Of a stretch of 64,000 nucleotides of DNA, positions 12,667-25,724 are shown in pieces. The stretch's first letter is position 1. Each line of letters opens with the position of its first letter. The notes below the pieces were generated by a model that searched no databases, had not been told where the DNA came from, and saw only the letters and a program-made list of their open reading frames with translations. Origin of the DNA: Coprinus comatus (lineage: Eukaryota > Basidiomycota > Agaricomycetes > Agaricales > Agaricaceae); contig JAWPGT010000005.1 of the NCBI GenBank assembly GCA_034638255.1, positions 558,001 through 622,000 on the forward strand, in the 5' to 3' direction. Both the position numbers and the translations under genes were made by a program.

Positions 12667-15600
12667 TCACAGATACCGAATAGAATCTATTCCCAAACTC
12701 CTCCGTGCATGAATAATGGCTACCAATTCCTTTATACTCTCTTCCAGAATTACCACGTTGTCTAGCAGTTGTGATAGGGTGATCGTCCTTGGTTTTTCCA
12801 CTTGTTCGTCCTTTTTCTCAACCACAGAGCCATCATTCCATTCCGAGCTTCGAATACTCTCACTCGTCCTTTCAGACCAACCAGATCCAAAGACATCTTC
12901 CTCTTCAGTATTCCATTTACTGGATCGAGATGGTGTCCATGGTCCCGAAGAAGGTGGAGGTGCAGCAAAAGGTTCGACATTGATTGATCCTGTCTGCTGG
13001 TAGTGTGATCCAAAGGGATTTGCAGATACAGGTCCATCAGATACATTCTCATGTGATCGTGCATTTTCTGGTGTACTTGGTTGCACTGGTGCAGATTTGT
13101 TCTTCTTCGGAGTCAAGAACGAAACAAATGATGAAGGAGCTTTTGATTTCGCCTTCGGCTTCGATGGTGTTTGTTGTATTGGAGGAGTTACAGCTGCTAA
13201 AGTTGTTCGTGAAACCGACTCGTCCGAGATGTCTAGAGCGAGATTGAGCGCATCGGTAAGATTCTCAGAAAATAAAAGGCCCTGTCGACGTTCCAATAGG
13301 AATTTATCAAATTTGTTAACGAGTTGTCGGTATCGCTCTAGCTGATTCACAAGGCCATGATAGATGATATGCACTACAGGACGGGAATTCTCGTCCAATG
13401 GTGCAGCAGGAAGGATATTGGTTTCGTATACCAAGTTTTCTTCAATCTTAAAGTCAATAGATTTATCATCATCATCTTCGTCATTATAAGTTGAATCTGC
13501 CGTTCTCGTTCGCACAGACTGGTTCTCCAAGGTGAATGTCAACCAGCCTGCCAAGGACCTGTCTGGGTGAAGTGCAAGTTTTGCGAGGAAGCCCGTAAGG
13601 GCGATGTTATGATCGGGTGTGTTTAGGAAAAAACAACGCAGCGAGTCAAGGATGAGGGAAAGGATAGGATCATTAACATTGAGTCTATGTTTATTCTTTC
13701 GACGTCCCTCCAAGTCTACTTCAAAGTCCTCTGTGATCTGGAAGGCCGGTTGACTTTGAATAGCTAGTAGTGCATCATGAAGGTAGTAATTGTACCCGGT
13801 GCTAAACACGTCCTCGCTATGGGAAGGATCAACTCGTGAGATAAGATTCATGTATAGTCCCACTTCTCGTTCGTGGGTGTAATACGTCGTTAGAGGTTGA
13901 GTAAATATGACTTCGTTGTAATCAAAAGGTTCCGAGTCCTGGTCTTCTAAGTCTTCCGCACCAGGGTAGCAGAACTTTTCATTTTCTTCATTCTCTGCAT
14001 CATGATCGAGTGATACAGGGGGTGGAAGAGCGGAAGGTAATGGATAACTTGTGGCAAAAGGATCAGGAGTGACGATGAATATACGTTCCATAGTTAATTG
14101 AGGATGATGAAGCAGCAAAGTCTGGAGTAGTTGTAAAGCGGTTGTAGTAGTTTCTTGGGATTTTGAACGCAAATTGGCCATAAGGAGGTCTTTAAGAGTA
14201 AATCTGCTAGTGGTAAAATATTCTGTTGTTTTCCTCGTATCTGGAGCCTCCATCTCAAGTAGTGCCATAGCGCTACTCTTTCTCCTATGACGTTTGTTGG
14301 ATATATCAGCTTTGCGGCTGGTCGGAGGGGCAGATGCATGTCCGAGCGTCAGAAGCGCGTGTGGCCGTTGGTTTTGCCGGGGCTCCTCATTTTCTTCGTT
14401 GATAAAGAAATTGATGAGAAGATCAGAAAGTGGACCGCTCTGTAGTGTCCGAAGGATCACTTCTATGTAAGACATGACTGCAATTGCACTTCCATCTAGG
14501 TCGGAACATTCCAGTATAGATGGGTAGAGTACATTTTCGAGGAAAATCCGTCGAACAGCGTCCAAAATAGATTGAACAATGGCAGTACCAACAAGGGCGG
14601 AGGCATCAATATCGCTAATGTCATTTTCATGCTTTGCATTTCGTTTGAGTACGTCTTGTAGAAATTCCAATAGTTTCAGAAAGTGATCGAGACGCTGTTT
14701 GAAATCCAAATTGTTGGCGTCTTCAATACCGATTGCGCGACACCGTTCTTTCTCCATCTCCAATGCTTCCTTGGCTTCCGGTGTCAGGACACCAGTAGCA
14801 CCAATTGTCATTGCTTCTCCACTTGACGTCTCGTCGACCTTTGGGAAGAATCCAAGTTTTGAAGGTAGCAGTGAGTAGACTGCACTAAGCCCAGCACCCA
14901 GTACTTCAGAGAAATCCCCATCAAGGATATATTCAGCAAGTGCCAAGGCTGCATCGACTATAGGATCATTTGGTTCTTGGGAACCGTTATCCCGTTGAGC
15001 AGATTCACCAGGTGACATCGCAACATCCATAAGAAACAGGAGACCTGCGCGAGCAAACTCCCCGATCCTGCCTTCTCGATGAACAAAACGGAGGAGGTAA
15101 TTAAACAATAGAAATTCGTATTCCGATTTCCTATCACTTGAAGGCTTCGTGGATGTGATGGTTTGTTGTGACGGTGTAGGCGATGGTGCTCGTTGCTCTC
15201 CTTCTAAGTCTTCTTCTTCTTCTTCCTCTTCGACGGAGAATAAGGGTTCTGTTCTGTACCAGTGCTTGTCATGGAAAAATATCATCAGCAGGTCTCTGTA
15301 GGTCCGAATGCGACTGCAAAGAATACAGAGCAAATTCACAACTGTAAAAACAAATTAATACACAATGATCACGATCCTCTTCTAAAAGGAAAATAAGGAT
15401 ACATACGATCTTCTTCGTACTCCGATGGCTGTCCGCGGATAGTATTAACAGCAGCCCCCATGATACGAGACCGACCATCTAGTTGTTCCTGAATATCGTC
15501 TCCAACGCACGTACGAAGCAATCTTAGGACAGCCCTATGTACAGCTGAGTGTACAAGGAACTGTTCGTCAAGAAGTACAACCATATTCTGTACAGCACGA

Positions 15601-16092
15601 AGAACTTCTGCCTGGATTCCAGATGGTCTATCTGGTTCGCTGAGTCGTACCAATGTACCCAAGACATCTATAAATTAACCTTAGCGTGCTTTGATCACAA
15701 ATAAATTTCTTTTGCATACCATTTTTCAAGAGATACTCCAAACATGCACCCGTTCCACTGCCATTCGCAAACTAAGCTCACCATGAACAAGTTGTGCGAT
15801 ATGTTCACCTACCCCTCCTCAGTACGTGTTGATTCCCAGACTAATGCGTCCACCATTGACTGTAGTTGAGCTGGAACTTGTGTTGATTTGATCCCTTGGA
15901 GTAGTTGTCGTTCATCGGGTTGTGAGAGTGTCGACTAAAGACAGTGATCAATTCAATTCCAGGCTGGTGTAGATGATTGCAAAATACCTTGACATAAACC
16001 CAGGATGTGTGGAATTCTGCAGCATGGTCTACAGACGGGAGTTTAGGGGATGTTGGGTTATTACCTTTGAGGAATTTAGAGAAATAATCCAT
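12667..16092 (-). CDS. FHIP/RAI16-like protein, FHF (FTS-Hook) complex component
   Basis: The first exon starts MDYFSKFLKGNNPTSPKLP at 16092 and splices to STLSQPDERQLLQGI, then on to CLEYLLKND, VLGTLVRLSEPDRPSG and a long last exon (about 15339-12667). The sequence through VNLLCILCSRIRTYRDLLMI, EFLLFNYLLRFVHREGRIGE and ARAGLLFLMDVAMSPGES is the RAI16-like helical-repeat domain. FHIP proteins bridge early endosomes to Hook and thereby to dynein. In filamentous fungi this complex drives long-range endosome movement in hyphae. The whole protein is about 1060 residues. The C-terminal ~250 residues are Ser/Pro-rich and disordered, ending in a coiled segment before GIDSIRYL. It is convergent with the DNAJC9-like gene, 103 bases away, and lies 89 bases downstream of the UbiA gene. 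Confidence 0.88.
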
Positions 16093-16181
16093 GGAAGGTT
16101 GGACGCCACCGCAAAAGCGGCAAATGGGCAGGTTGCGATCTCATGGATACATTATATAGATCTCAACACGTGCTACATAAA

Positions 16182-17314
16182 TCACTCCCCCTTTGACCCC
16201 TTCACCAGCCCTTTGGTATGTACACCGAACCATATCAATGAACAAATAATAGACATGTACACTATCACCTCAAATGTCCGTTGTGCGAGGCTAACCTTCA
16301 AGCATGGCACAAGCATTACGAGCGTTCCCGCCCAAAGATACACCCCAAATATTGAATCAGGTTGCTCAGTAAAGGCAGCACATAGGCTATAAAGCGTTGA
16401 TCAGCGAGCTCGTCTCACGGGCGGAAGAATGCGGGCTGACTTACTAGCATAGAGCACTGAATATTGCAGTCGGTCTTTGCCCTAACGCAATCGCTATTGT
16501 TCTTTGACCCGCAGCAATATCTGCCTCGACATCTATTACAGCCCCTAATGCATGGATACCGGTAGTACAGAGACTCAACATGAATCCCTTTGAGGGCACG
16601 TCCAAGAGTCCCTTTCCTGAGAAACTGAAACCAATGAACCAGCTGAGAAAAACAATCAGCCCATTCGAAAGCGAGTCCATTACTGGAACTCCCTTCAAAC
16701 GAAGGGGTGGTGAGGAATATTGCCACCCAATAAACACGATGCATAATGTAGCAATGGCATTGTACCGCTGACGGTTAGCCAGAGAAACCCCGATTATCAA
16801 TATCGTGGAAAGTTGAGCGGCAGTTCGGACAAGAGCATGATATTCTGGTTGAAGCACCCCTCCCTGCAATCCATTTCTTAGTTTTCGTGGATTGCGGCTG
16901 TCAGACTCGAAATCATGAACATCGTTAATTCCAAATACGACTAGCGGACGGATTGTGCGTCGTGAGTCGATGTCTTTCTGAGGAGATTATGAGTCACGTA
17001 CTAATAGAGAGGGGTATTGACAAGGAAAAGATTTGAAGGGCAGCTAGAGCAAGCACAGGTATAGACTTGGGTATTTGACGCGAGTGAATAAGACCAATTC
17101 CAAACAAAATAGGTCCGAAAGTCCAAGATGGTGGTCGACTGGCAATTGCGATCCTCAGAATTTTTTGAATCAAAGTTGGGGAAGTCATTTGCAAAAGAGT
17201 TGATGTAGACCCTGAGACAACTTCACTGACATAACCAGACATAACTATTGTGTCGGTGTAGTTACGGTAAAAATACTGCCATTTCAGATATTTGTTTTCG
17301 GCATCGCTGGCCAT
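16182..17314 (-). CDS. UbiA-superfamily prenyltransferase, substrate unknown
   Basis: Exons 17314 to about 17001, then about 16940-16444, then a last exon ending at 16182 form a protein of about 330 residues with eight to nine membrane helices. Both Asp-rich UbiA motifs are visible: NDVHDFESD (NDxxDxxxD, around 16900-16930) and DVEAD (around 16518-16533). The loop YSSPPLRLKGVPVMD lies between them. Such motifs bind Mg-prenyl diphosphate. It is not Coq2, Cox10 or a typical fungal aromatic or meroterpenoid UbiA by motif context. The closest pattern I know is the bacterial/archaeal group that alkylates carotenoids or glycerol-phosphate lipids. The short intron falls just before the first motif and was placed using IVFGINDVHD. 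No terpene or carotenoid gene lies nearby. The start is the first ATG of the exon, MASDAENKYLKWQYF. Confidence 0.85.
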
Positions 17315-17596
17315 CGTCTCTTAATCTAACTAGAAACCCATTCCGATATATTGAGATATCGATATCCACCACAAAACAAACTGATTATCTACTCTACCCA
17401 AAGAGAGTACCATTCTATCAATTATGATAATACACGCCATAAGAGAAAATGTCAAGGGATATTTACAGCCGTGCGTGTCATACGCCCAACACAGGTATAT
17501 AAAGAGTGAAAGATGAATAAGTCCAAAGACCATTAAAAGTTTAGATATTTTTGCAGATCACACAATCAAAAACGATCTTATCTCGGAATATGGCAG

Positions 17597-20500
17597 CTAG
17601 ACGAGATTCATGAGAATGGTTCCGCTGCATAGGAGGAAGAAAGACTCACGTAAAGCAATCAATGCTGCCAGGAGAGATACCATAAAAATGTAGATGACGG
17701 TATATTTGATAACCTGGCGGAATATTAATCAAGTGCTCAGAGAGAAATAGATGTGTAAACGCGTACAATCCATCTACGCTGTCTCTTTTGTTTCGTCGAG
17801 AAGAGAGGGGGACGAATCTGCTTAGAAGGACGAAGCCAGACTAGTTGAATGGTTAGTACACGTAGTAAGGAGAGATGCGGTGAAGACACATACAGAGCAT
17901 AGTAGAATGAAGACTGTTCATGAACGGAATTAAGATGGGAGGTGTCAGGATGATCAATAGCAGATGTCCAAGGAGGAAGTCAGAGGTCCACAACGACATC
18001 TCAACAATCTTGACGATGAACTCTCGAGCAGGCTGAGAAATGGCCGAGTTACCCAATCCACGGCCATACCATTTACCGGTCCACCAAGCACGGTTAGTTT
18101 CATCATGCTTAAGCTCACGAGTAAGGAACACAGCAATCAAGAACTTCTGAATAGCTCGTTGAATGGCAATGATGGCAATAACACCGAGGACAGCATGAGA
18201 GGCATCCCAAAGTTCCAAGAACCACTGAAAAGGGACACATATCAAACACTATTCGTGAACAAGGAGAGAAAAAACGTACGAAGAACTCAAAGAATGCGAC
18301 AAGACCAACCAAACCCAAAACATGGGCAACGGTAGCCATTACAGAACCGAACTTCTGCCATGACTCCATCATGGGACCTACCAATAGTGAAATGAAAAAA
18401 AGACTGAGCAGGACGGCGGCGTTCCAGACGACAGGTCCAACAGCGATAACAGCAATACGAATGAGCGGGCTAGGAGGCAACTGGTTATCAGCGTTGGGGA
18501 ATGACTTGACAAACAGGTAGGCGATAATGACGATGATGGCCATGCAGATTGGCCAAATAATTTCGGACACTATAACAGAGCGCCAACTTGCACGTGGAGC
18601 ATCTCCAGAAAGTTTGTCAGATGGATGTCCCAATTTCTTTTTCTTGTAACCAGTAATCATCGTCCTTGAGAGACGGCAATATCCGTACCAGCTGCTGGTC
18701 TTGCTGCGCGAGTTTCCGCGAGACATCCAGCGTAAGAACTCTCGATAGTCAATGATGAAGTCGGAGAAGGAGAACTGATGTGGGTTGAATAGGAATGGTG
18801 CAATACACAGAGAAAGGACGGATAGCCAGAAGTAGATAAGATGGGGAATCCAGATCGACATAGTGGCATAGAGCAAAAGGAGGAGGTTCCTCATACCCAT
18901 GTAGATGCTGGGTCCCGCGAAACGGGAGTACAAGATGGAGAAGGATATACGGCTAGTAGCAAATCCTCGACCTGTCGCGATATAGCGTGCACCACCGAAC
19001 GTCAAGTTGTTGAGAATTGAGTTTGAATAAATTTGTGTTGAGAACACCTCGAATATCGGCGACAATGACAAGAAATGTTTTCCTAAACGCAGTAGTGCTT
19101 TGCCCGTTCCCCTCTCCACAAGCTCTGCATGTGAACATTAGCAACTAGAATGAAATGGAACCCATATTTCTGCGTACCTTGCAAGAAGAGTGGCAAGAAA
19201 GCAATGAAAAAGACAAGGAAAATGGAAGTGATGCAACGCTTGATCCAGTCGAAGACAGGAATGAGATTATAACACCCAGACTGTCCACCAATGACATTTC
19301 CTCGGGAGTCCACCCGACAGATAGCCAATTGCTTGTTCAGTGTTCCAATGTAAAGCACTACTCTGTGTCAGAATACCCCCTGTAACAAAAAGAGAAAGAC
19401 TCACAGGTAATCATAAACACTTGAATAGAGTAGATAACCAGAATATTGTTGATATGGAAACCAGGATGTCCGTAATAGAAGGTGAGGAATCGATCGATGG
19501 GAAGTTGGGTTCCCAAGTAATAGTATTCTCGGCTTAACATTTGTTCACCCATACCTGTGCCAATTTTCGTTTGGAAGTTGAGAATTGTGCCAAAACCAAG
19601 ATCACGACCTTTTCCACACTGATAGTATTCCGAATGTTTGATTCTTCCACCACGACCAAATGCGTTCATACCGGCGAAGATATCCTCGTTGAGATGCAGA
19701 CCCTTCTGTGCCTTGGAAACACCACCACGAGTTGTCATGAAGGCAGCATTCAAGAAATCAGGATGTCCGTAATGTAGCTTGCCACCAATCCATGCTAATG
19801 CACGAGCCGTCATGGTGCCGAACGTCTGCTCTTTTCCTGCAGCAATATCACCAAGGACACCAATATTCTCGGAAAAAATGTACTCTCGAGTACCAACAAT
19901 GGCAACAGGGGAACGATTGAATTCCTTGTGTCCCCATTGTGCATAAGGACTTTGGCTTGACACAGAGTACTCCTCGAATTCTCCTAAGATGTTTCGGATC
20001 TTCAAGCATTCTTCCAGGTAATTGTCCTGATTGGCATCAATGAGTTGTAGATATTCACCGCGGTAGAAGACGATTGCGTGGTTTTGATTATCCGATTTTC
20101 CGTCTCCAAGAATTGGGTTACCAGGAAGCTCAATTCTGAACTTGGGCTTGCGCTTTCCGGTTTTCTCGTCAATCTCAGAGTGACCGTCGATGAGTGCAGA
20201 GAATAATTTTGCTTCTCCTCCCTTTGGTCCGGGTTCTTCGTCTAGATAGGCAATTTGCAAATCTGGATATGCACGAAGCAAAAATTCAGCATTTTCCTGC
20301 TCTTCTTTGTTGAACTTGGAGAAACGTTGCATGGATATTGTGAACTTGAATTTGCGACGGGACATGCGTTCCAATTCCCTCTCCAACCTCTCTGTGTTAC
20401 CACCAAAGTTGTGAACAATGTCAGGGTTCTCAACACGGTAGAGCAACTTGATGGCCTTCGAATAGTTCATCATACCGGATACTGTCCGATACAAAGTTTG

Positions 20501-23341
20501 TGCGCGGAGTGATGCCCAGATTCGGGTCCGGAGCGTATACTCTGGAGATGAATTCTTGAAACCAATGCAATAAAATGGAAGATCGTCGGTTTTGGTTTTA
20601 CTTGATTTCTCATTGTTTTGACTGGCTCCATCAGGCATCTCCGACTCTTCGGCGAGAATCTTGGTATCCTTCACGAAGTTATCCCATTCAACAGGATGAA
20701 GTTGTTTCAGATACTCGAGCAATGTAACACGGGTGCTCTGGTCTTCCTCGCGAATGATTTCCCTCAAACTAAGAAGAATTTTTTCGGAGTAATGTGGAAC
20801 GAGGACGGTAAAGGTTGGCATAGCATCAACAGGCAATGCTTCAGGTAGGGCTGTAGTTAAGGAAGACGCAAAGAATGAAATACGACGCTCAGCCTCGCCT
20901 CCAGGAGGGAAGAATGTAGCATTAGCATCCTGGTTGGTAAAAAATGGAGGGGCACGAAGAGTTCTTCGACCGTCAGGACCATCCAACTGGTGGTACAACA
21001 ATCGTTGCACGTGGTCTATGGATAGTAGGTGCTCGCGATACATGGAAATAATGATAGCATTCCAGATTTGAGAAACCAGAACCTGATTGCCTGATTAGCT
21101 CATACACTATGTGCAAAAAAAAAAAAAAAAAGCACTACATACCTTGGGTTTATATTTGATTTCCATTTCCCCTGTGGCCAAAAGTTTCGCATAAATACGC
21201 TTGGGCAACCGAGTGTAAATATCCTTCCACGGAGTCCAGATGGACAGACCAAGCGAGAAAGATCGACCAATACTGAAAATCACGATCCAGATGATGTACC
21301 ACAGGTACGTGTCCAAGAAGAAGAGGATCAAGTCCATGACATACATAATGGCAAGTGTAAAGGGAACTTGATTGGTGCAGAGAGCATTCTTAAAGATCCG
21401 ATCGCCGCATCCTTGCACCTTGGTTCGAGCCATGACTGCAATGGGACCACTAAACGACGAAGTTAGGAAGAAGTACGATTCAACCAACTTGCACCCGAAA
21501 ATGAGTAACCATAACGCTATAGACGCAGTACGAGCACTCCGTGGCAAAGTAGGGTAAGAGGCGGTGAATGTTTGGGAGGCCATGTACTTTCTTGATTTTC
21601 CGGCCACGCGATCGCCAAACATCCTTCCAGAAGGTATAATAGCAAATGCAAGTGTTACGACGACGGAAATAAAGAATTGGACAATGCCGATGATAAGAGG
21701 GACTTGTGAATTTAGACTCGCGGGACGATTGTCAACCAATGCAATGTAGAATGTGGGACCGGCCGTAAGCGCCAAAATGACCAAAAGGAATATGAGTCGG
21801 GTGGTAAGGTGCGAGGCATTGTTCCATGTTGTGGGGATATAGGAGAATTCGGCAAGTGTAGCGAGTATCATAATACCAGTTGCAACCGCACCACCAAGAG
21901 CGACGGCAGACCAGGTCATAGGTGCTGATGGTTGCCGCTGATTACGGGGAGTATACACTTTAGGTGAGTTGAATGCTGTGTAAAAGTAATAACTAGCGAT
22001 GTGAATGATCCAGATGCGGTTGAAGTTAACAAGAAGGTGAGCAGTAGAACGTTTTTCAAAATAGGTTTTGAAGAAAGTGCGTTGCCATTCCACCTTACCC
22101 AATTTCATGAACCGTTGGGCAGGAGGAATATCAATAAGGCGTTGCTGGAAACTAAGTCAGCACATATTTTCATACAACGATGATCAAGGGACATACCCCG
22201 CCTTTAAGAACAATCTTGGCGAGACCTTCAGGGTACCAGAACAACTGGTTGATATCGTCATATCCAATGATTTGATCGTGATCCTTCTCTTTCCTCACAA
22301 ACTTGCCATCCACCACCTCATATCCTTGATCACGCATAAATTTATACAGGGGCTTCACAATTGTATGCAAGTATAAGCCTTCCTGAACTGGTTCGACGCG
22401 GTTCTGACATTCGGAGCTTCGATAATAGTCGTCCGCACATTTGAAGATGAAGCAAAGACACTCGGGTACAAAACGAACATTGCCTGCTTCTCCCCAACAA
22501 AGGAGGTATAGGGCAATTTGACGTAAGCGATCGTACTGACTCATATTGTTCATGGCGGTACGCCAGCGATTAAGTGCGGTATCGAGTGACTTTGTTCCGG
22601 CAGGTTTGGCACCCTTCATACTCTTGAGACGTTGAAGGCCAGGATTTTGTGTTTGGCCAACAGCATCATCCAAATTGAGTTGAGCAGCGAAATACCATTT
22701 GCGATAATTTGCATGTTGACCGCCAATGTAGTCGGCATGGATAGTCAGCAACGCCTGGTTCGGAGACATACGAGAGGCCCGAGAGTCTAAGAGATGCATG
22801 AGGAAATCAAACTGTTGGGTGGGATCAGTTAGTTGTCGGAAACGTAACAACAGCTCCACAAACCATGTTACGCATAGAATCCCGTTGAAACCCAAACTTC
22901 TGAGTAAGGTCGAGGAATATGTCTTCGATTTCTTCCGTAGACATGGGGATTTGACGGTCCGCTGACCAGGCAGGGTAGTGCTCGGACGTGCCCATACCGG
23001 GGTCGGCAAATGGGGAGATGCTGGGGTAACTTGAATGGGAGTCAGAAGAAGGGTTGTAGCGACCATATTCAGCCGACTCTGGAGACATTGGTGAGCTGGG
23101 AGGTCAGAAACAGATATAGAGAAGACGTGCCGTTGCTCTGGTCATAATAACCTGGATTGTTTGCGAGCTGGGCTGAGCTTGAGTTCATGCTGTTGTAATG
23201 GTCGCCGAGTTCTGAAGAGTCATCGTAGTCTGAGCGAGGGCCTGGGGGAAAAGGGCCTTGTTGTTGAGCGTATCCTTGTGGTTGGGGAGGGTAAGGGCCA
23301 TTTCGTGGATCAGGGGCCCTGGGATAACCAGGAAAAGCCAT
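17597..23341 (-). CDS. FKS1: 1,3-beta-glucan synthase catalytic subunit (FKS1)
   Basis: This large polytopic membrane enzyme (roughly 1750-1800 residues) makes the main cell wall beta-1,3-glucan from UDP-glucose. The start [20 protein letters not shown] opens a Pro/Gln/Tyr-rich tail. The FKS N-terminal domain follows ([36 protein letters not shown]), then the first membrane cluster, then the glucan synthase domain. Within that domain are [57 protein letters not shown] and [18 protein letters not shown], followed by [13 protein letters not shown]. The second membrane cluster runs to the end, [11 protein letters not shown]. The sequence is split by about ten introns of ordinary size; one carries a run of 17 A/T pairs. 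It is divergent from the LRR-like gene at 23528. Confidence 0.96.
21115..21131. repeat. A17/T17 run in an FKS1 intron
   Basis: Seventeen A residues on the plus strand (T on the coding strand) lie within the intron after the exon ending EIKYKPK. They are bracketed by GTGC and GCAC. The coding-strand T-run could serve as the polypyrimidine tract. Confidence 0.9.
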
Positions 23342-23527
23342 GACGAGCGGTATAATAAGCCAATAAAGTTAAAGAAAGGGAAAAGACAGAAAATAACAGA
23401 TGCGTAGAACAAAGACAGGCCGTCGACGCCAGCGAGAAAACAAGAGAGGGTGACAATTGATTCTGGTAGCGACCACGCCAAATGGTCTCCCGTCACACGC
23501 TGTCACTGTCACATTCCCACCCCATTC

Positions 23528-25502
23528 ATGTTGCTATCGTCAAGATGGCAAAACACCACACCGCCTGCACAACCTAGTACCACACTCCACGGCGTCCCAT
23601 CGCTCGTCTGGCTCTGTCTGCAATGCATCTCGGAGAATTCTGACCAAATACGATTGCCCATCAAACTAGCATACCGGCCAGCACAACCACCACCATCAAA
23701 CAGCATCCTTGGCCACCTTCTGGCAGCTGCCATCGAAGGGGACGCATCAGATATAGAAAGTATCAATTCTGAAAATGTTGATCTGTCGGCACTCGATCCC
23801 CGCATGTGGGCAACTGTTGTACAAGTCTTCGATCATATCCCTGCAGCACTACGAATATTCGTTATTTCCCTGAATGATCTATCACTACCACTCCTGCAGA
23901 ACATCCCAAACAAAGATACATTCTCGCTGGTAACAGTACTTGAACTTCCTGGCTGCCCAGGTCTCACAGATTCCACCATTGTGGATTTGAAATTCCTGAG
24001 CTCATTGGCTGCTCTCGATGCTAGCAAAACTGAAATTTCTGTGCATGGTATATTAAGCTTTGCTCGAACCCTACAAGCTAACGATGCCACCGATTCTACA
24101 CGGTGGCTGAACGGTCCTTGGTCCTTGCGGATATTACGCTTAAAATATTGTAACAAGATCAACAACCAAATCTATGAGGTACTCCCAAGCTTTCCCCTCC
24201 TCTGCGTCGTTGGTGTGTCCAATGAGTTTTCCACTGCTTGGTTGTATTAAACTAATGTCAGACCTTCGCGGGACAAACTGTGACCCACAAAGGCCCTCAA
24301 GCAAGCAAGTTTTTTTTCCACATTCAAATCGTGCCTTCTTTTCTTCCAATCTGTGCGCGTCACTCAATGCCATTCAGCGTTTTGAGAAAGACGTTTCCAT
24401 GTTTACCGCACCTAAGGAATATCAATTTACTATGAGGATCAAGAATCTATGCCACCCTCGTGTTGCCGCTGCTATCACCAAAGGTGGAGGGAAAAGCGGG
24501 AAAATTCGTGAGCCAGTGCAACATTGGAAACAGGATAACCTGGTAGGTGTTTGTTGATCATTTGTATCATATCTGTTGCTCAGCGAACCATAGAATATGG
24601 CGCCGACACCCCACCCAAGAAAACGACGAAGATTATCCGGGGGAATTGAATTGTCATCCAGCTCTGGTTCTGAATCGGAGAACGATATGTCTTTCGACGT
24701 ATACCCCTCCGAGATTCCTCGAGTTGTCAGAAAAATCAGTGACCTGCATTGGTATGATGCTGATCGGCAACGCCAGAACTCATACTCAGCGACGAGTTTG
24801 GAGAACAGTATACGTGGTGAAGATTTAATGCTCTTTCGTGTACCAAAACCGTTGTCTACTCTTGATGATGAACTTGAGCATATATTGAGGAAGGAGGCTG
24901 AACGCACGGAAATGCAACGTATCAGGAATGCTCCCAAAACATACAGTGCCTCTCAGATGGGAACAGCTCATAAAAGATTTGCTGCCGTACAATCCATGGC
25001 CATGCTCGCCTTGAATCGGAGAAAATCAAGCGTAGCTCAATCTATCAATCCCCCTGAGCAGTCACACAAACCGAAGGCCAACTCCGAGGTATTTGGTTCT
25101 CCACGGACACCTGTAGAAGCAAGGCTCCTCAAACCGATATCCTCTCTTCGTACACCGGAATTCACCACCGACATTTTACATAGAAACATGCGTATAGACG
25201 CGTCTCGTGAAGAACAACTTACAGGAGAATTGTCATCTCGACCAAAAAGCAGTACGCCCACAAACAAGCTCCGAAATAAGAATCCACTTACTCTTCCGTC
25301 ACTCAAACTCGATAGTGATCTTAAACGAGGAGAGCTGCAAGAGATAGGGCGGGACAAACGGGCTTCCGATTCACCATTTGAAGCGAGAATGCCATTATCT
25401 ACCACTCCTAGGGCGGTGACAAAGAACATCGCAAAGAAGGGACAGGAAATGAAAAGTGGATTTGATTGGACTGCATGGGCATCCAAAAAAAAATCTTCCT
25501 AA
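23528..25502 (+). CDS. Unknown protein with leucine-rich-repeat N-terminal half
   Basis: Three exons are joined by introns at about 24213-24261 and 24550-24593. Residues about 110-240 carry LRR-like turns (LELPGCPGLTDSTIVDLKFL, then SSLAALDASKTEISVHGIL, LRILRLKYCNKINNQIYEVL, DLRGTNC), with the Cys-containing pattern seen in F-box/Amn1-type solenoids. I see no F-box. The second half starts at PRKRRRLSGG, a likely nuclear signal. It is disordered apart from a short conserved-looking helix (PLSTLDDELEHILRKEAERT) and the closing GFDWTAWASKKKSS. The first ATG in frame is at 23528; the open frame extends upstream to 23450 without an ATG. It is probably a nuclear adaptor, but I cannot name a family with confidence. 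Confidence 0.72.
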
Positions 25503-25724
25503 TTGTTGTAAAAAGCTATACTAGACTACCAGAGTTTAATGGACACAGGATTACACCTAAGTCTGACCACACACCCCAGAGACCACAGGTCCAAAAATAG
25601 TATATTTATACCCGTCACGTGGTATGATGCTGGTACCATTAGGGAAATTGCGAGCAACTCTTTGCAAAAGTGGGTCTGCCCACTCGTATTCGTTTTACTC
25701 GCCTATCTTCCTCTCCCTTCTCCA

